The notes under the pieces: model-generated | Told to the model about the DNA's origin: nothing | Databases searched by the model: none | Seen by the model: only the letters and a program-made list of their open reading frames with translations | Program-made: the position numbers and the translations under genes | Assembly (NCBI GenBank): GCA_002346535.1 | Contig: DDZZ01000035.1 | Coordinates: 24,417 to 88,416, forward strand | Direction of reading: 5' to 3' | Source of the DNA: Opitutales bacterium UBA2995 | GTDB lineage: Bacteria; Verrucomicrobiota; Verrucomicrobiia; Opitutales; UBA2995 | Length of the DNA stretch: 64,000 nucleotides | In this document: positions 37,762-46,044 of the stretch, piece by piece | Layout: the number at the start of each line of letters is the position of its first letter | How positions within the stretch are numbered: position 1 is the stretch's first letter

Positions 37762-37790
37762 AGCCGTGGTCTATTTTCCACGGCTTTTTT
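37762..37790 (+). terminator. Second intrinsic terminator in the trp leader
   Basis: AGCCGTGG and CCACGGCT form a perfect 8-bp stem with loop TCTATTTT, followed by T's to 37790. It follows the first terminator by 6 bases and precedes the trpE(G) ATG by 37 bases. Confidence 0.85.
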
Positions 37791-37826
37791 ATTTCAATTA
37801 TCTTAAAACCACCTAATTCCAAAAAG

Positions 37827-39968
37827 ATGTCTAAAATCGAATATCAAACCCCGGGGGGTGCGACCGTGATCTGCAGGGTCGAGTCGCTGCCCTATTCGCA
37901 GGCGCTGAACGAAGCTTTCGACGCGATCCATCACAATCAGGGAGCCCTGTTTTGCAGTGGCTACGAATACCCGGGTCGATACAGCCGGTGGGATATCGGA
38001 TTTATTCGCCCACCCGTGGAAATTATAGGACGCCACAGAAGATTCGAAATAAACGCCTTGAACGAACGAGGGAAAAGGATCCTACCTATGATTCGGCAAG
38101 CCATCGAGGGACAATCATATATCCAAGCGCTGGATATAGGGCCGGCATCCATGGAAGGTGAGCTGGTGCCCATGCCATCTTATTTTCCCGAGGAAGAACG
38201 GAGTAAACAACCAGGTCTGTTTTCCTTGTTACGATCGGTTCGAGAATTTTTTGGATCGGACAGGGATCCTTACCTGGGCCTGTTTGGTTCGTTCGGGTAC
38301 GACTTGGTGTTCCAGTTTGAGCCGATCAAGCTGAAACATGAACGACCCGAGGATTATGCCGATGCTCACTTGTTTCTTCCAGACCAACTATTCGTGGTAG
38401 ACCATCGTAAAGAAACTGCCGAAGTGCGTCATTACGATTTCCACATGGGCTCCCATAATACCCATAAATTGGAACGTACAGGAAAACGCTATTCCCTCCC
38501 TGAACCCGTGTCTATAGAACTGGAGAGCGACAATAAAAATGGTGAATATGCAGCGAAGGTGAAATTGATTCGTGACGGAACCATACGCGGAGATTTTTTC
38601 GAAGTGGTTCTGAGTCAGGTATTCACCTCCGGCTGTCTGGACACCCCAAGGGAGTTATTCGACAAGATTCGGGCTGTAAACCCAAGCCCCTATGAATTTC
38701 TGATCAATCTGGGCGACGAACAACTTGTTGGCGCTTCCCCGGAAATGTTCGTTCGGGTCAAAGGAAAGCGAGTGGAAACTTGTCCCATTTCAGGAACAGT
38801 TCCGCGGGGCAACGATGCCATTGAAGATGCAGAGCGCGTACTGGAACTCATGACCTCCAAAAAGGACGAGGCTGAGCTCACCATGTGTACGGATGTAGAC
38901 CGGAACGATAAATCCCGTGTTTGCAAGCCTGGTTCTGTCCAGGTGGTCGGCAGACGTCTCATCGAGGCCTACTCCCGCCTTTTTCACACGGTCGATCATG
39001 TAGAAGGAGAATTGCTCGACGGATACGACGCTTTTGATGCACTGTTGTCCCATATGTGGGCTTGCACCCTGACGGGTGCCCCTAAACCAGCGGCCATGCA
39101 AAAAATCGAAGAGCTGGAAAACTCTCCACGAGAATGGTACGGAGGGGCCGTTGGGTTTATCGGTTTCAATGGGGACCTCAACACCGGCATCACCATCCGG
39201 ACCATTCACTTGAAAGATGGGCTGGCCAAGTTTCGGGTTGGAGCCACCCTACTCTGCGATTCAGACCCGGAGGCAGAAGACCGTGAGTGTAAAACGAAAG
39301 CCAGCGCATTTCTCGACGTGCTCGCCGGGAAAACGAGGGAATGGGACAGCGGTTTCGAAATACCCCAACGAGCTAGTTTCAAACCGAGGGTATTTTTTGT
39401 CGATAACCAAGACTCGTTTGTCCACACCCTAGCGAACTATTTCCGGCAGGCTCAAGCTGAAGTGATCACAATTCGTGCCGGTTTTCCCTTGGAAAAGATC
39501 GATTCTTTCAATCCAGATCTTGTGTTCATTTCCCCAGGACCCGGGACGCCGGAAGCATTCAAAGTACCCGAGGTAGTACGGTACTGCTTGGAAAAGGGAA
39601 TTCCTTGTTTTGGCGTTTGCCTCGGCTTGCAGGGAATGGTCCAGGCCTTTGGCGGAGAACTTGACTTATTGGATTATCCAATGCACGGTAAACCTTCGCA
39701 AATTAAGAATAGCCAAAAAGGAATTTTTGAGGATTTCCCGGAAACATTCAGAGCAGGCCGTTATCATTCTATCTTTGCAAAGCGTGACCAATTGCCAGAA
39801 TGCCTCGAGGTGACCGCTGAAACGGAGGATGGCACCATCATGGGCATTCAGCACAAGGAATTGCCTTATGCAGCAGTCCAGTTTCATCCGGAATCTATTC
39901 TCACCTTAAAAGGGAAACTCGGCTTGAAACTGATCTACAACGTCCTTCATTCGCTCCAAAAAACATAG
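37827..39968 (+). CDS. trpE(G): Fused anthranilate synthase TrpE(G)
   Basis: First step of tryptophan synthesis, chorismate plus glutamine to anthranilate. 713 residues: the TrpE aminase domain spans about 1-510 (PTGGATVI start region, then IRAVNPSPYEFLINLGDEQLVGASPEMFV near 275 and ALTGAPKPAAMQKIEE-type motif at 405-420). The fused glutamine amidotransferase at about 515-713 has the nucleophile in FGVCLGLQG and histidine in AVQFHPESI. ATG 37827 is chosen because the family begins there and the longer frame would run through the terminators. Other trp genes are absent nearby. Regulated by the attenuator at 37666-37790. The single-chain form is typical of rhizobia and some other bacteria. Confidence 0.95.
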   Translation: MSKIEYQTPGGATVICRVESLPYSQALNEAFDAIHHNQGALFCSGYEYPGRYSRWDIGFIRPPVEIIGRHRRFEINALNERGKRILPMIRQAIEGQSYIQALDIGPASMEGELVPMPSYFPEEERSKQPGLFSLLRSVREFFGSDRDPYLGLFGSFGYDLVFQFEPIKLKHERPEDYADAHLFLPDQLFVVDHRKETAEVRHYDFHMGSHNTHKLERTGKRYSLPEPVSIELESDNKNGEYAAKVKLIRDGTIRGDFFEVVLSQVFTSGCLDTPRELFDKIRAVNPSPYEFLINLGDEQLVGASPEMFVRVKGKRVETCPISGTVPRGNDAIEDAERVLELMTSKKDEAELTMCTDVDRNDKSRVCKPGSVQVVGRRLIEAYSRLFHTVDHVEGELLDGYDAFDALLSHMWACTLTGAPKPAAMQKIEELENSPREWYGGAVGFIGFNGDLNTGITIRTIHLKDGLAKFRVGATLLCDSDPEAEDRECKTKASAFLDVLAGKTREWDSGFEIPQRASFKPRVFFVDNQDSFVHTLANYFRQAQAEVITIRAGFPLEKIDSFNPDLVFISPGPGTPEAFKVPEVVRYCLEKGIPCFGVCLGLQGMVQAFGGELDLLDYPMHGKPSQIKNSQKGIFEDFPETFRAGRYHSIFAKRDQLPECLEVTAETEDGTIMGIQHKELPYAAVQFHPESILTLKGKLGLKLIYNVLHSLQKT

Positions 39969-39974
39969 TACCAC

Positions 39975-40508
39975 ATGAAGAAGGAACAAAGTAAAGCCAT
40001 CGGACCGATCATCGGTATAAGCCTGGCGATCCTTGGATTTTTAATTTGGTTGATCTATTTCAAGACACCCGGGGAAACCGACGCTGAATGGTTCGCAAAG
40101 CTACCAGCGGTTAATGCAAGCCTGAATGCACTATCAGCCTGCTTTCTGAGTTTTGGGCTACTGGCAATTAAAAGAGGTTTAAAAAAGGCCCACATCGCCA
40201 TGATGGTTTCGGCCACCCTTTCCTCAAGCCTATTCCTGATATGCTATATCATCTATCACAACTACCAAGGAGACACCCGGTTTCTGGCTGAGGGGTTCAT
40301 TCGACCAATCTACTTTTTTATTCTCATCACCCATATCCTACTATCCATGGTGGTGGTTCCGTTGGTCTTGTTGACCTTGTGGCTTGCGATTTCGAAGCAA
40401 TTTACAAGCCACAAGAAAATAGCACATTGGACGTTTCCCATTTGGTTATACGTGTCAGTCACGGGTATCCTCGTTTACCTTATCTTGCATAATTTCAATG
40501 CCGCTTGA
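39975..40508 (+). CDS. DUF420 family membrane protein
   Basis: 177 residues with about five membrane helices. The C-terminal half carries the DUF420 pattern: FFILITHILLSMVVVPLVLLT and HKKIAHWTFPIWLYVSVTGILVYLIL with conserved His residues. DUF420 proteins (CtaM/YozB-like) are linked to cytochrome oxidase or haem maturation in some bacteria. The gene follows trpE(G) after 6 bases and may be transcribed with it, but a functional link is not obvious. Confidence 0.8.
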   Translation: MKKEQSKAIGPIIGISLAILGFLIWLIYFKTPGETDAEWFAKLPAVNASLNALSACFLSFGLLAIKRGLKKAHIAMMVSATLSSSLFLICYIIYHNYQGDTRFLAEGFIRPIYFFILITHILLSMVVVPLVLLTLWLAISKQFTSHKKIAHWTFPIWLYVSVTGILVYLILHNFNAA

Positions 40509-40610
40509 GATAACGACGGCGGTTTTCTGAAACTAAACGGCCTCCCTGGGGCTTGGGTTCCGAAGACTGCAAAGGAGCAAATTCGTTAAGTTATCCAAAC
40601 AAATTGAGCC

Positions 40611-40755
40611 ATGGACCCGTTCACATCCAATGAAGTTGCCGGCCTGCGCGTATTGCTGGTCGATGACGAGGTATTCATCCGTGACATAGGTCCGATGCAC
40701 TATCCGCGGGCTGCACAACTACGGTCGCGTGCGGCGGCATGAAAGCTATATAAAG
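40611..40755 (+). pseudogene. Fragment of a response-regulator receiver domain
   Basis: Reads MDPFTSNEVAGLRVLLVDDEVFIRDIG, the start of a receiver domain with the acidic DDE pocket, and stops at TGA 40740. In the +1 frame it continues GCTTTVACGGMKAI, matching the next receiver segment (Gly, then V-A-x-x-G-x-x-A), so a frameshift lies near 40705. It ends before the phosphoacceptor Asp. A relic. Confidence 0.7.
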
Positions 40756-40872
40756 CTCGTAAGCCTCCATTCCTTCGGGAGCAACCGTTACATGTTAGCC
40801 ACAAGCCTTAAGGAATTTATGCAAACGACCACGAACAGAAGGTTCATTGTCCATAAAGAATATATGATGGTA
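40750..40872 (-). pseudogene. Second receiver-domain fragment, opposite strand
   Basis: The minus strand reads IFFMDNEPSVRGRLHKFLKACG, a TAA in place of an expected Tyr, then HVTVAPEGMEAYEL, the first third of another receiver domain. It is tail to tail with the fragment at 40611 and likewise stops before the phosphoacceptor. Confidence 0.65.
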
Positions 40873-41377
40873 AGAGGATGTTGAAAGTTCGGGTGTCCCT
40901 TTTTCGGAGCGGTTTATTTTATTTGGAAACATTAAATCGGTGCAGATGCCGAAGAAAAAAGCCGCAAAATCCCTCTTTTTTTATAGCAAATATTTTATCA
41001 AAGATCCTGAAAATCCGGCTTGGGCTTAAAAAGTACGCCTCGTTTGTGTAAACAGATGGAAACGTCCTGCTGGATAAAGTCATGGTTAATGTAAAATTCG
41101 TTATCAATTTTTATAATACTTTTTCGGTATTTGTCGGAGGGAAAATAATGGGGGCATGATTTCGAGGAGTTCAGGTCAGCCCGGGAAGCCGGTTTATCAA
41201 TCCAATGTTTTCGAGGATGGGATGAAATAAGAGCCGGTAGCCCACTAAGCGCTGCCCACTTCCTCATTTTTAGTGGTCGAGGACCCGGTTTTTTGAATCT
41301 TACAGCAAGGACATTTATCTTGCGATGGATACAGGGCTTGAAATGCTCGTGCCCCTAAACTCGAGGGCTAATCGGAG
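40873..41377. other. Intergenic stretch with no gene recognised
   Basis: About 500 bases. The only long frame (40998-41267, minus, 89 codons) has no family resemblance I can see and no neighbour support. No clear terminator, tRNA or repeat. Confidence 0.4.
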
Positions 41378-41728
41378 ATGTATCAGGTAACTTTCAGCGA
41401 ACAAAGCATGAGCGAGCTCAATAAATTGGATACGTTGAGCCAAATGGGTCTGGTAGAAAGCATCACCCAATTAACTCCAAATGACCTCCACGACTTGGAT
41501 GAACGCCTGGGTAAAATCTCCCGTAAAGGAAAGACCTTCTATCGATTAAGAGCAGATGAATACCGAATCTATTTTGAGGTGAAAAACGACATACTTTTCA
41601 GCCACGTCATCCTGGATAAAAACTCGATGGCAGATTTTATTTTTCGAACCAAACTCCCTTTCAAAGAGGAACAGGCAATTGAACAACACCAGTCCTTCTG
41701 GCAGTACCTCGAAACCCTGATGAAATAA
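41378..41728 (+). CDS. RelE/ParE-fold protein next to pssA
   Basis: 116 residues. The central FYRLRADEYRIYFEVKND matches the RelE/ParE signature 'yRlR.gdyRi.Y', preceded by LDERLGKISRKGKT. No antitoxin reading frame is visible on either side, and pssA begins 8 bases after its stop, so it looks like a housekeeping-linked member, not a free toxin. It is longer than typical RelE (~85-95 aa) with an extra C-terminal helix (EEQAIEQHQSFWQYLETLMK). Function unproven. Confidence 0.7.
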   Translation: MYQVTFSEQSMSELNKLDTLSQMGLVESITQLTPNDLHDLDERLGKISRKGKTFYRLRADEYRIYFEVKNDILFSHVILDKNSMADFIFRTKLPFKEEQAIEQHQSFWQYLETLMK

Positions 41729-41736
41729 TTTTTAAA

Positions 41737-42582
41737 ATGAGCGAGCCACCAATGGATCCTAAGTATACGGATCCGGATCAAGCCAGTAAGATTTACTTTT
41801 TGCCTAACTCGATGACGGCATTCAATTTGTTTTGTGGTTTTGCCGCGGTGATTCGATGTATTCAGGCGCGGTTTACTTCAGAAGAGCTCGGTCGGTCACC
41901 GGAGGAACTTTATTCTCAGGCGGTATGGCTGATACTGGCGGCTGTGGTCTTTGACATTCTCGATGGTCGTCTTGCCCGGTTGGGAGGAAGAGAATCCTTG
42001 TTTGGCAAGGAATTCGATTCAATCGCGGATGTGGTTTCGTTTGGGGTGGCGCCGGCCCTCATGGTTTTTTTACTGATCCTCTCTCCGGACCATGAAGCCT
42101 ACTTCCGTCAAATCGGTTGGCTGATCGGATTCATCTACCTGCTTTGTGTAGGCGTTCGCCTTTCCCGATTCAATGTGGTCACCCACCCCTTGATGGAAGA
42201 GAGCGAGTTCACCGTATCGAAGGATTTTATCGGTCTACCGGCGCCGGCCGCGGCAGGCACAATTTCATCGCTGGTATTATGGATGAACAAATTCGACGTG
42301 CACGGATTGGCCATTCTTTTGCCGGCATTGATGATCCTCATCGCTGTATTGATGATCAGCTCAATTCATTATCCCAGTTTCAAATACATTGATTGGACCA
42401 CCCGCTTGAAATTCAGAACCTTTGTTCTGATCATTGTGGTGATCAGTATTATCGTGATGATTCGCGAAATCGGTATCACGCTGATATTTATGGGTTACAT
42501 TTTCTACGGCTTGTTCCTCGATGCGAGAGATCGGTGGAGAAATAGAAATTCAGACGACCCGAATAACCCTGTGAACAGTTGA
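41737..42582 (+). CDS. pssA: CDP-diacylglycerol-serine O-phosphatidyltransferase
   Basis: Makes phosphatidylserine from CDP-diacylglycerol and serine, the first step to phosphatidylethanolamine. The CDP-alcohol phosphotransferase motif is complete: DGRLARLGGRESLFGKEFDSIAD near 73-95, matching D-G-x2-A-R-x8-G-x3-D-x3-D. About eight membrane helices; 281 aa is usual for the Bacillus-type integral enzyme. Start at ATG 41737. It is followed by a 9-bp inverted repeat at 42677. Confidence 0.93.
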   Translation: MSEPPMDPKYTDPDQASKIYFLPNSMTAFNLFCGFAAVIRCIQARFTSEELGRSPEELYSQAVWLILAAVVFDILDGRLARLGGRESLFGKEFDSIADVVSFGVAPALMVFLLILSPDHEAYFRQIGWLIGFIYLLCVGVRLSRFNVVTHPLMEESEFTVSKDFIGLPAPAAAGTISSLVLWMNKFDVHGLAILLPALMILIAVLMISSIHYPSFKYIDWTTRLKFRTFVLIIVVISIIVMIREIGITLIFMGYIFYGLFLDARDRWRNRNSDDPNNPVNS

Positions 42583-42676
42583 GGATGTCCTCAGAACAAC
42601 CAACAATAACTTCAACAAATTGTGAATTGGGTTAGCAACTTTTGTCTAATTGGTCGGTTTGTTGGAAAAGGTTTCT

Positions 42677-42704
42677 CCCCTTTAAAAATGTCTCCTTAAA
42701 GGGG
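42677..42704. repeat. 9-bp perfect inverted repeat between pssA and dnaN
   Basis: CCCCTTTAA and TTAAAGGGG are perfect reverse complements with a ten-base spacer. The 3' side is not a clean T-tract, so it may be a weak terminator of pssA or an operator. Confidence 0.5.
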
Positions 42705-42721
42705 TTACGTAGTTGTTTTAT

Positions 42722-42730
42722 TTATTCACA
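42722..42730 (+). promoter_or_regulatory. DnaA box upstream of dnaN
   Basis: TTATTCACA fits the consensus TTATNCACA, 87 bases before the dnaN ATG in an AT-rich region. dnaA is not adjacent and no cluster of boxes is present, so this is not evidence for an origin; such a site is expected by chance about twice in the window. Confidence 0.3.
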
Positions 42731-42816
42731 TAGCATAATAATACGAATACTGATTTAATTTACTTTATTTATTATAGCTTCCATTTAATAAACCAAGAAC
42801 AAGTTCGACCACTTCC

Positions 42817-43944
42817 ATGAAGTTAAAAATCAACCGAGATCATTTCTCCAGTGGCCTACAACAGGTGCTAAATGTCGTAGGAACCCGTGCAACCATGCCC
42901 ATCCTAAGCAATGTGCTGATTGAAGCCAATGAAGGGTATATCTCTTTGACCACGACAAATCTGGACATGGGTATCCAATGTCGGATTGAAGCACAGGTTG
43001 AGACAGCAGGCGGCATCACCCTGCCGGTTCGAAAACTGGCTACTATTATTCGGGAGCTGCCGAATTTGGATGTGGAAGTAGAGTCCACTTCCAGCCACCG
43101 CGCGGAAATTTCTTCGGGGGGGTCGGTCTTCAGGATCAATGGAATAGGTCCGGAAGAGTTTCCACCACTGCCCTCCTTCAGTGACGATCGTCAGTTTATC
43201 TTATCCCAGGAGACTATAGCGACTATGCTGAAATCGGTTTCCTATGCTCAATCTACCGATGAGAATCGATACATACTAAATGGAGTCTATTTCAATTTTG
43301 AGGACGGCAAGCTGACCCTTGTAGCAACAGATGGACGGCGCCTGGCACTTGTAAGCGAAGAAGTCGAAGTTACTGAGGCCAATGCCGGCAAATTGATTCT
43401 TCCTGCAAAAACGGTTACGGAGATGCTTCGGCTGCTTGGACAGGCTAAGGAAATCAAAATTTCCTTTAATGACCGCCAGGTAGCTTTTGAAATAAGCACC
43501 GACGAGGAGGAGGAAGGGTTGAAAGATCACATCTACCTGGTTTCCAAAATCGTTGAAGGCAATTATCCAAACTATCAGCAGGTTATTCCTAAAGAAACTC
43601 ATCACCGCATTAAAGTCGGCCGGGAAGATCTGCTGCATTGCATCCACCGTTCGGCCTTGGTCACCACGGACAAAAACAATTCGGTTACAATGAAGATTCA
43701 CAATGACAAGTTAGAGATTTCTGCTTCCAGCCCAGAATTGGGTGAATCCCATGAGTCATTAGGTGGCATTCCTTACGAGGGATCTGAGGTTAAGATCGCT
43801 TTCAATCCACAGTTCCTGATGGATCCGCTCAAGAACCTGACCAAGGATGAGATTTTCTTTGAATTCAAAGACGAATTGAGCCCCGGCGTATTCCGCACAC
43901 TCGAAAGCTTTCTTTGCGTCATAATGCCTCTCCGGCTAAACTAA
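42817..43944 (+). CDS. dnaN: DNA polymerase III beta sliding clamp
   Basis: Processivity clamp encircling DNA. Three topologically similar domains: residues ~1-125 (FSSGLQQVLNVVGTRATMPILSNVLIEA), ~130-255 (NRYILNGVYFNFEDGKLTLVATDGRRLAL) and ~257-375 ending FLCVIMPLRLN, where VIMPLR is the hydrophobic cleft end. 375 aa is normal. Not next to dnaA in this window, unlike the common dnaA-dnaN pair. Preceded by the AT-rich 234-base gap with a 9-bp inverted repeat and a DnaA box. Confidence 0.96.
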   Translation: MKLKINRDHFSSGLQQVLNVVGTRATMPILSNVLIEANEGYISLTTTNLDMGIQCRIEAQVETAGGITLPVRKLATIIRELPNLDVEVESTSSHRAEISSGGSVFRINGIGPEEFPPLPSFSDDRQFILSQETIATMLKSVSYAQSTDENRYILNGVYFNFEDGKLTLVATDGRRLALVSEEVEVTEANAGKLILPAKTVTEMLRLLGQAKEIKISFNDRQVAFEISTDEEEEGLKDHIYLVSKIVEGNYPNYQQVIPKETHHRIKVGREDLLHCIHRSALVTTDKNNSVTMKIHNDKLEISASSPELGESHESLGGIPYEGSEVKIAFNPQFLMDPLKNLTKDEIFFEFKDELSPGVFRTLESFLCVIMPLRLN

Positions 43945-44017
43945 TAAAGTTCATCCAAATTTCCGAAGACCGTTTTGGAAACCTTTGTGGTTATTCGCAG
44001 TCCCGAAAGATACGCTT

Positions 44018-44917
44018 ATGGAATTATTTTCGGCAGATGCAAAATGGTATGACCTGCTTCTTCCCTTCTTGTTTGCAGGAACGCTTATCCTTACCTGGTT
44101 AAACGGACGGAAGGCTTCCATTCTCATTTCCATCGTGAACCGCTGGCTTCGGTGGTTTACCTTTTCTCTATTCGCGGCCTATATTTCCTTTTACGCCGAA
44201 TGGTTTGAGAAACCCTTTTGGGTCCTGTTTAGCATTTTTTTCCTTCTTTGGTTTTTGTGCGAAACCATTTTTCACTGGGTTTCTATCGGGGCCCTGAGCA
44301 AAAGCACTTACCCTTTGTTTCCAAATTTCGTCGAAAATCCGAAAGGCGAGGAGTGGCCGGCTCAAAAACGGTTTTTATCCATCCGCCGGTGGTTGAAAGA
44401 TAACAAATTTAATTCTGTTTGCACCTTGAAGGCGGAATTGATTCCGCAAATTCAGCTGCGCATGCATGTGTTCCAAAGCGAGGACGAGAAGATACGAATT
44501 CAGTTATTGTTTATTCCGCAGCGTTCTGGAGCTGTTTCGCTCTGCTTCACGATTCTTTCCCAGACCGTAGATGGATCGCGATTTGTGACGGACAATATGT
44601 ACCTGCCTTTTGGCGGCTTCTATCCTGAAAACTGGTATTTGGACCGTCGGCCTCTCAATAGGAGCCTGCCGCGGATGTACCGGAATCATTTGCGGCGCAT
44701 CGAAAATACGAAAGAGGTCTTTGTTCCATGGGAGGAAAATCCTGTTGAGGATGCCAATGACCAGAAAACTATCTTGGAGCGGGTGAACACCGAGATGGGA
44801 TTTCTCAATCCGATCGCCATACGCGATGAGTACGGAAAAATTTCATGGGAAGGCCGCTATCGTGTCTGGAAAGAAATTTGGATGCTCAACTATTTTGGCA
44901 AAGCATTCAGCTACTAA
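44018..44917 (+). CDS. Unknown membrane protein with soluble C-terminal domain
   Basis: No family recognised. 299 residues from ATG 44018; a TTG at 43985 is in frame but a poorer codon. Three membrane helices lie at about 11-26, 38-60 and 70-92, followed by a soluble domain of about 200 residues with an Arg/Trp-rich pattern (RFLSIRRWLKDNKFNSVCTLKAELI, MYLPFGGFYPENWYLDRRPLNRSLPRMYRNHLRRI). It sits between dnaN and the convergent moaA. Translation is plausible because of the coherent composition and good stop-to-stop fit; function unknown. Confidence 0.65.
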   Translation: MELFSADAKWYDLLLPFLFAGTLILTWLNGRKASILISIVNRWLRWFTFSLFAAYISFYAEWFEKPFWVLFSIFFLLWFLCETIFHWVSIGALSKSTYPLFPNFVENPKGEEWPAQKRFLSIRRWLKDNKFNSVCTLKAELIPQIQLRMHVFQSEDEKIRIQLLFIPQRSGAVSLCFTILSQTVDGSRFVTDNMYLPFGGFYPENWYLDRRPLNRSLPRMYRNHLRRIENTKEVFVPWEENPVEDANDQKTILERVNTEMGFLNPIAIRDEYGKISWEGRYRVWKEIWMLNYFGKAFSY

Positions 44918-44926
44918 TTGAAGCCA

Positions 44927-45934
44927 CTACCCACCGATATAAGACATCTCCACTTTTCGATCTTTTTTGCTCAACTGGTGCCGAATTTCGGAATAGCGGT
45001 CGTCCCTGTCTCGCCACAGTTCGGCTAACTTATGTGTGAGTTCATCATCAGATACTCCCGAGCGTATGGCCTTCTTGAAATCCGTTCCGAAGGCGGAGAA
45101 CAAGCATTTGTAAATTTTTCCGTCCGCTGACAGCCTGGCTCTATGACAGTCGTGGCAAAATGGATGTGAAATAGAGCTGATAATTCCAATTTCACAGGAC
45201 CCGTCAGTGTATCGGTAGCGTTTGGCAACTTCTCCCCTATAGCTTGGATCGAGTGGCTCCAGCGGTAATTGAGCTGAGATAACTTCCACGATTTTTTGGG
45301 CAGGAAATACTTGAGATGCATTCCAATCATTGCAATTGCCCACGTCCATAAACTCGATGAATCGCAGGGTGATGCTTCTTTTTTTGAAGAAGGTTGCCAT
45401 GGGCAGGATATCCTGATCGTTCACGCCTTTTTCGACCATCATGTTGACCTTTACGGGCAAGCCTGCTTTCAGTGCGGCGTCTAACCCATCCAATACACCT
45501 TGGACTGATTTTCCCCGACCATTCATTCGCTTGAAGGTTTCCTCATCCAGTGAATCCAGGCTCAGGTTGATACGGGTTAAACCGGCCTCCTTGAGCTGAT
45601 CGGAAAAACGCGGGAGTAGCCACCCATTGGTTGTCAGGGCAATATCCTGAATACCTCCAATTTTTGAAATACCACTAACGATTTCCACCACTTCCTTTCG
45701 CAGCAAAGGCTCGCCTCCGGTAATTCGTATTTTGGCCACACCCAGCTTTCTGGCGGCCTTAACCACCCTCAATATTTCTTGGGTGCTTAACAGCTCCTCC
45801 TTTTTCAGGAAGGCGTAATCTTTTCCGAATACAGCAGCAGGCATGCAATAAGTGCATCTGAAATTGCATTGATCCATCACCGAGATACGAAGATCTCTCA
45901 AGGTTCGGCCGAGCTTGTCCTGCGTGTTTTTCAT
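44927..45934 (-). CDS. moaA: GTP 3',8-cyclase (molybdenum cofactor biosynthesis protein A)
   Basis: Radical SAM enzyme for the first step of molybdopterin synthesis. N-terminal 4Fe-4S motif C-x3-C-x2-C with C23, C27 and C30; SAM-binding ITGGEPLLR near 70; C-terminal second cluster motif CHDCHRARLSADGKIYKCLF near 255; the double glycine C-terminus SYIGG needed for activity. 335 aa is normal. Divergent from moeA across 110 bases; no Moco riboswitch could be recognised there. Confidence 0.96.
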   Translation of the reverse strand: MKNTQDKLGRTLRDLRISVMDQCNFRCTYCMPAAVFGKDYAFLKKEELLSTQEILRVVKAARKLGVAKIRITGGEPLLRKEVVEIVSGISKIGGIQDIALTTNGWLLPRFSDQLKEAGLTRINLSLDSLDEETFKRMNGRGKSVQGVLDGLDAALKAGLPVKVNMMVEKGVNDQDILPMATFFKKRSITLRFIEFMDVGNCNDWNASQVFPAQKIVEVISAQLPLEPLDPSYRGEVAKRYRYTDGSCEIGIISSISHPFCHDCHRARLSADGKIYKCLFSAFGTDFKKAIRSGVSDDELTHKLAELWRDRDDRYSEIRHQLSKKDRKVEMSYIGG

Positions 45935-46044
45935 TTAGGGTAATTGACGACTTTTACAGATAATGGCCTTTAGGTAAAAATATTTATTCCAAATTAGATT
46001 TCCCTGCGTCAGCCTGAATTTTACTTATTTAATGCGCACTTAGG

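Larger units (their letters stand above)
37683..37790 (+). promoter_or_regulatory. Transcription attenuator of trpE(G)
   Basis: Four-segment logic can be read directly. Segment 1 GCGG at 37683-37686 overlaps the second Trp and the Arg codon. Segment 2 CCGC at 37701-37704 lies just after the leader stop and can pair either with segment 1 or with GCGG at 37726-37729. Segment 3 GCGCGG at 37724-37729 pairs with segment 4 CCGCGC at 37744-37749 to make the terminator. A ribosome stalled at the Trp codons would cover segment 1 and free segment 2 to pair with 3, blocking termination. Only 4-bp cores define 1:2 and 2:3, so the alternative stems are weaker than in enterics. Confidence 0.65.

Noticed and set aside
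40998..41267. 89-codon minus-strand frame
   Set aside because: No family resemblance, no ribosome-binding site and no neighbour support.
42590..42816. Replication origin next to dnaN
   Set aside because: Only one DnaA box, no dnaA gene and no box cluster.
45935..46044. Moco riboswitch between moaA and moeA
   Set aside because: The 110-base gap is short and AT-rich, and no paired core resembling the motif could be drawn.
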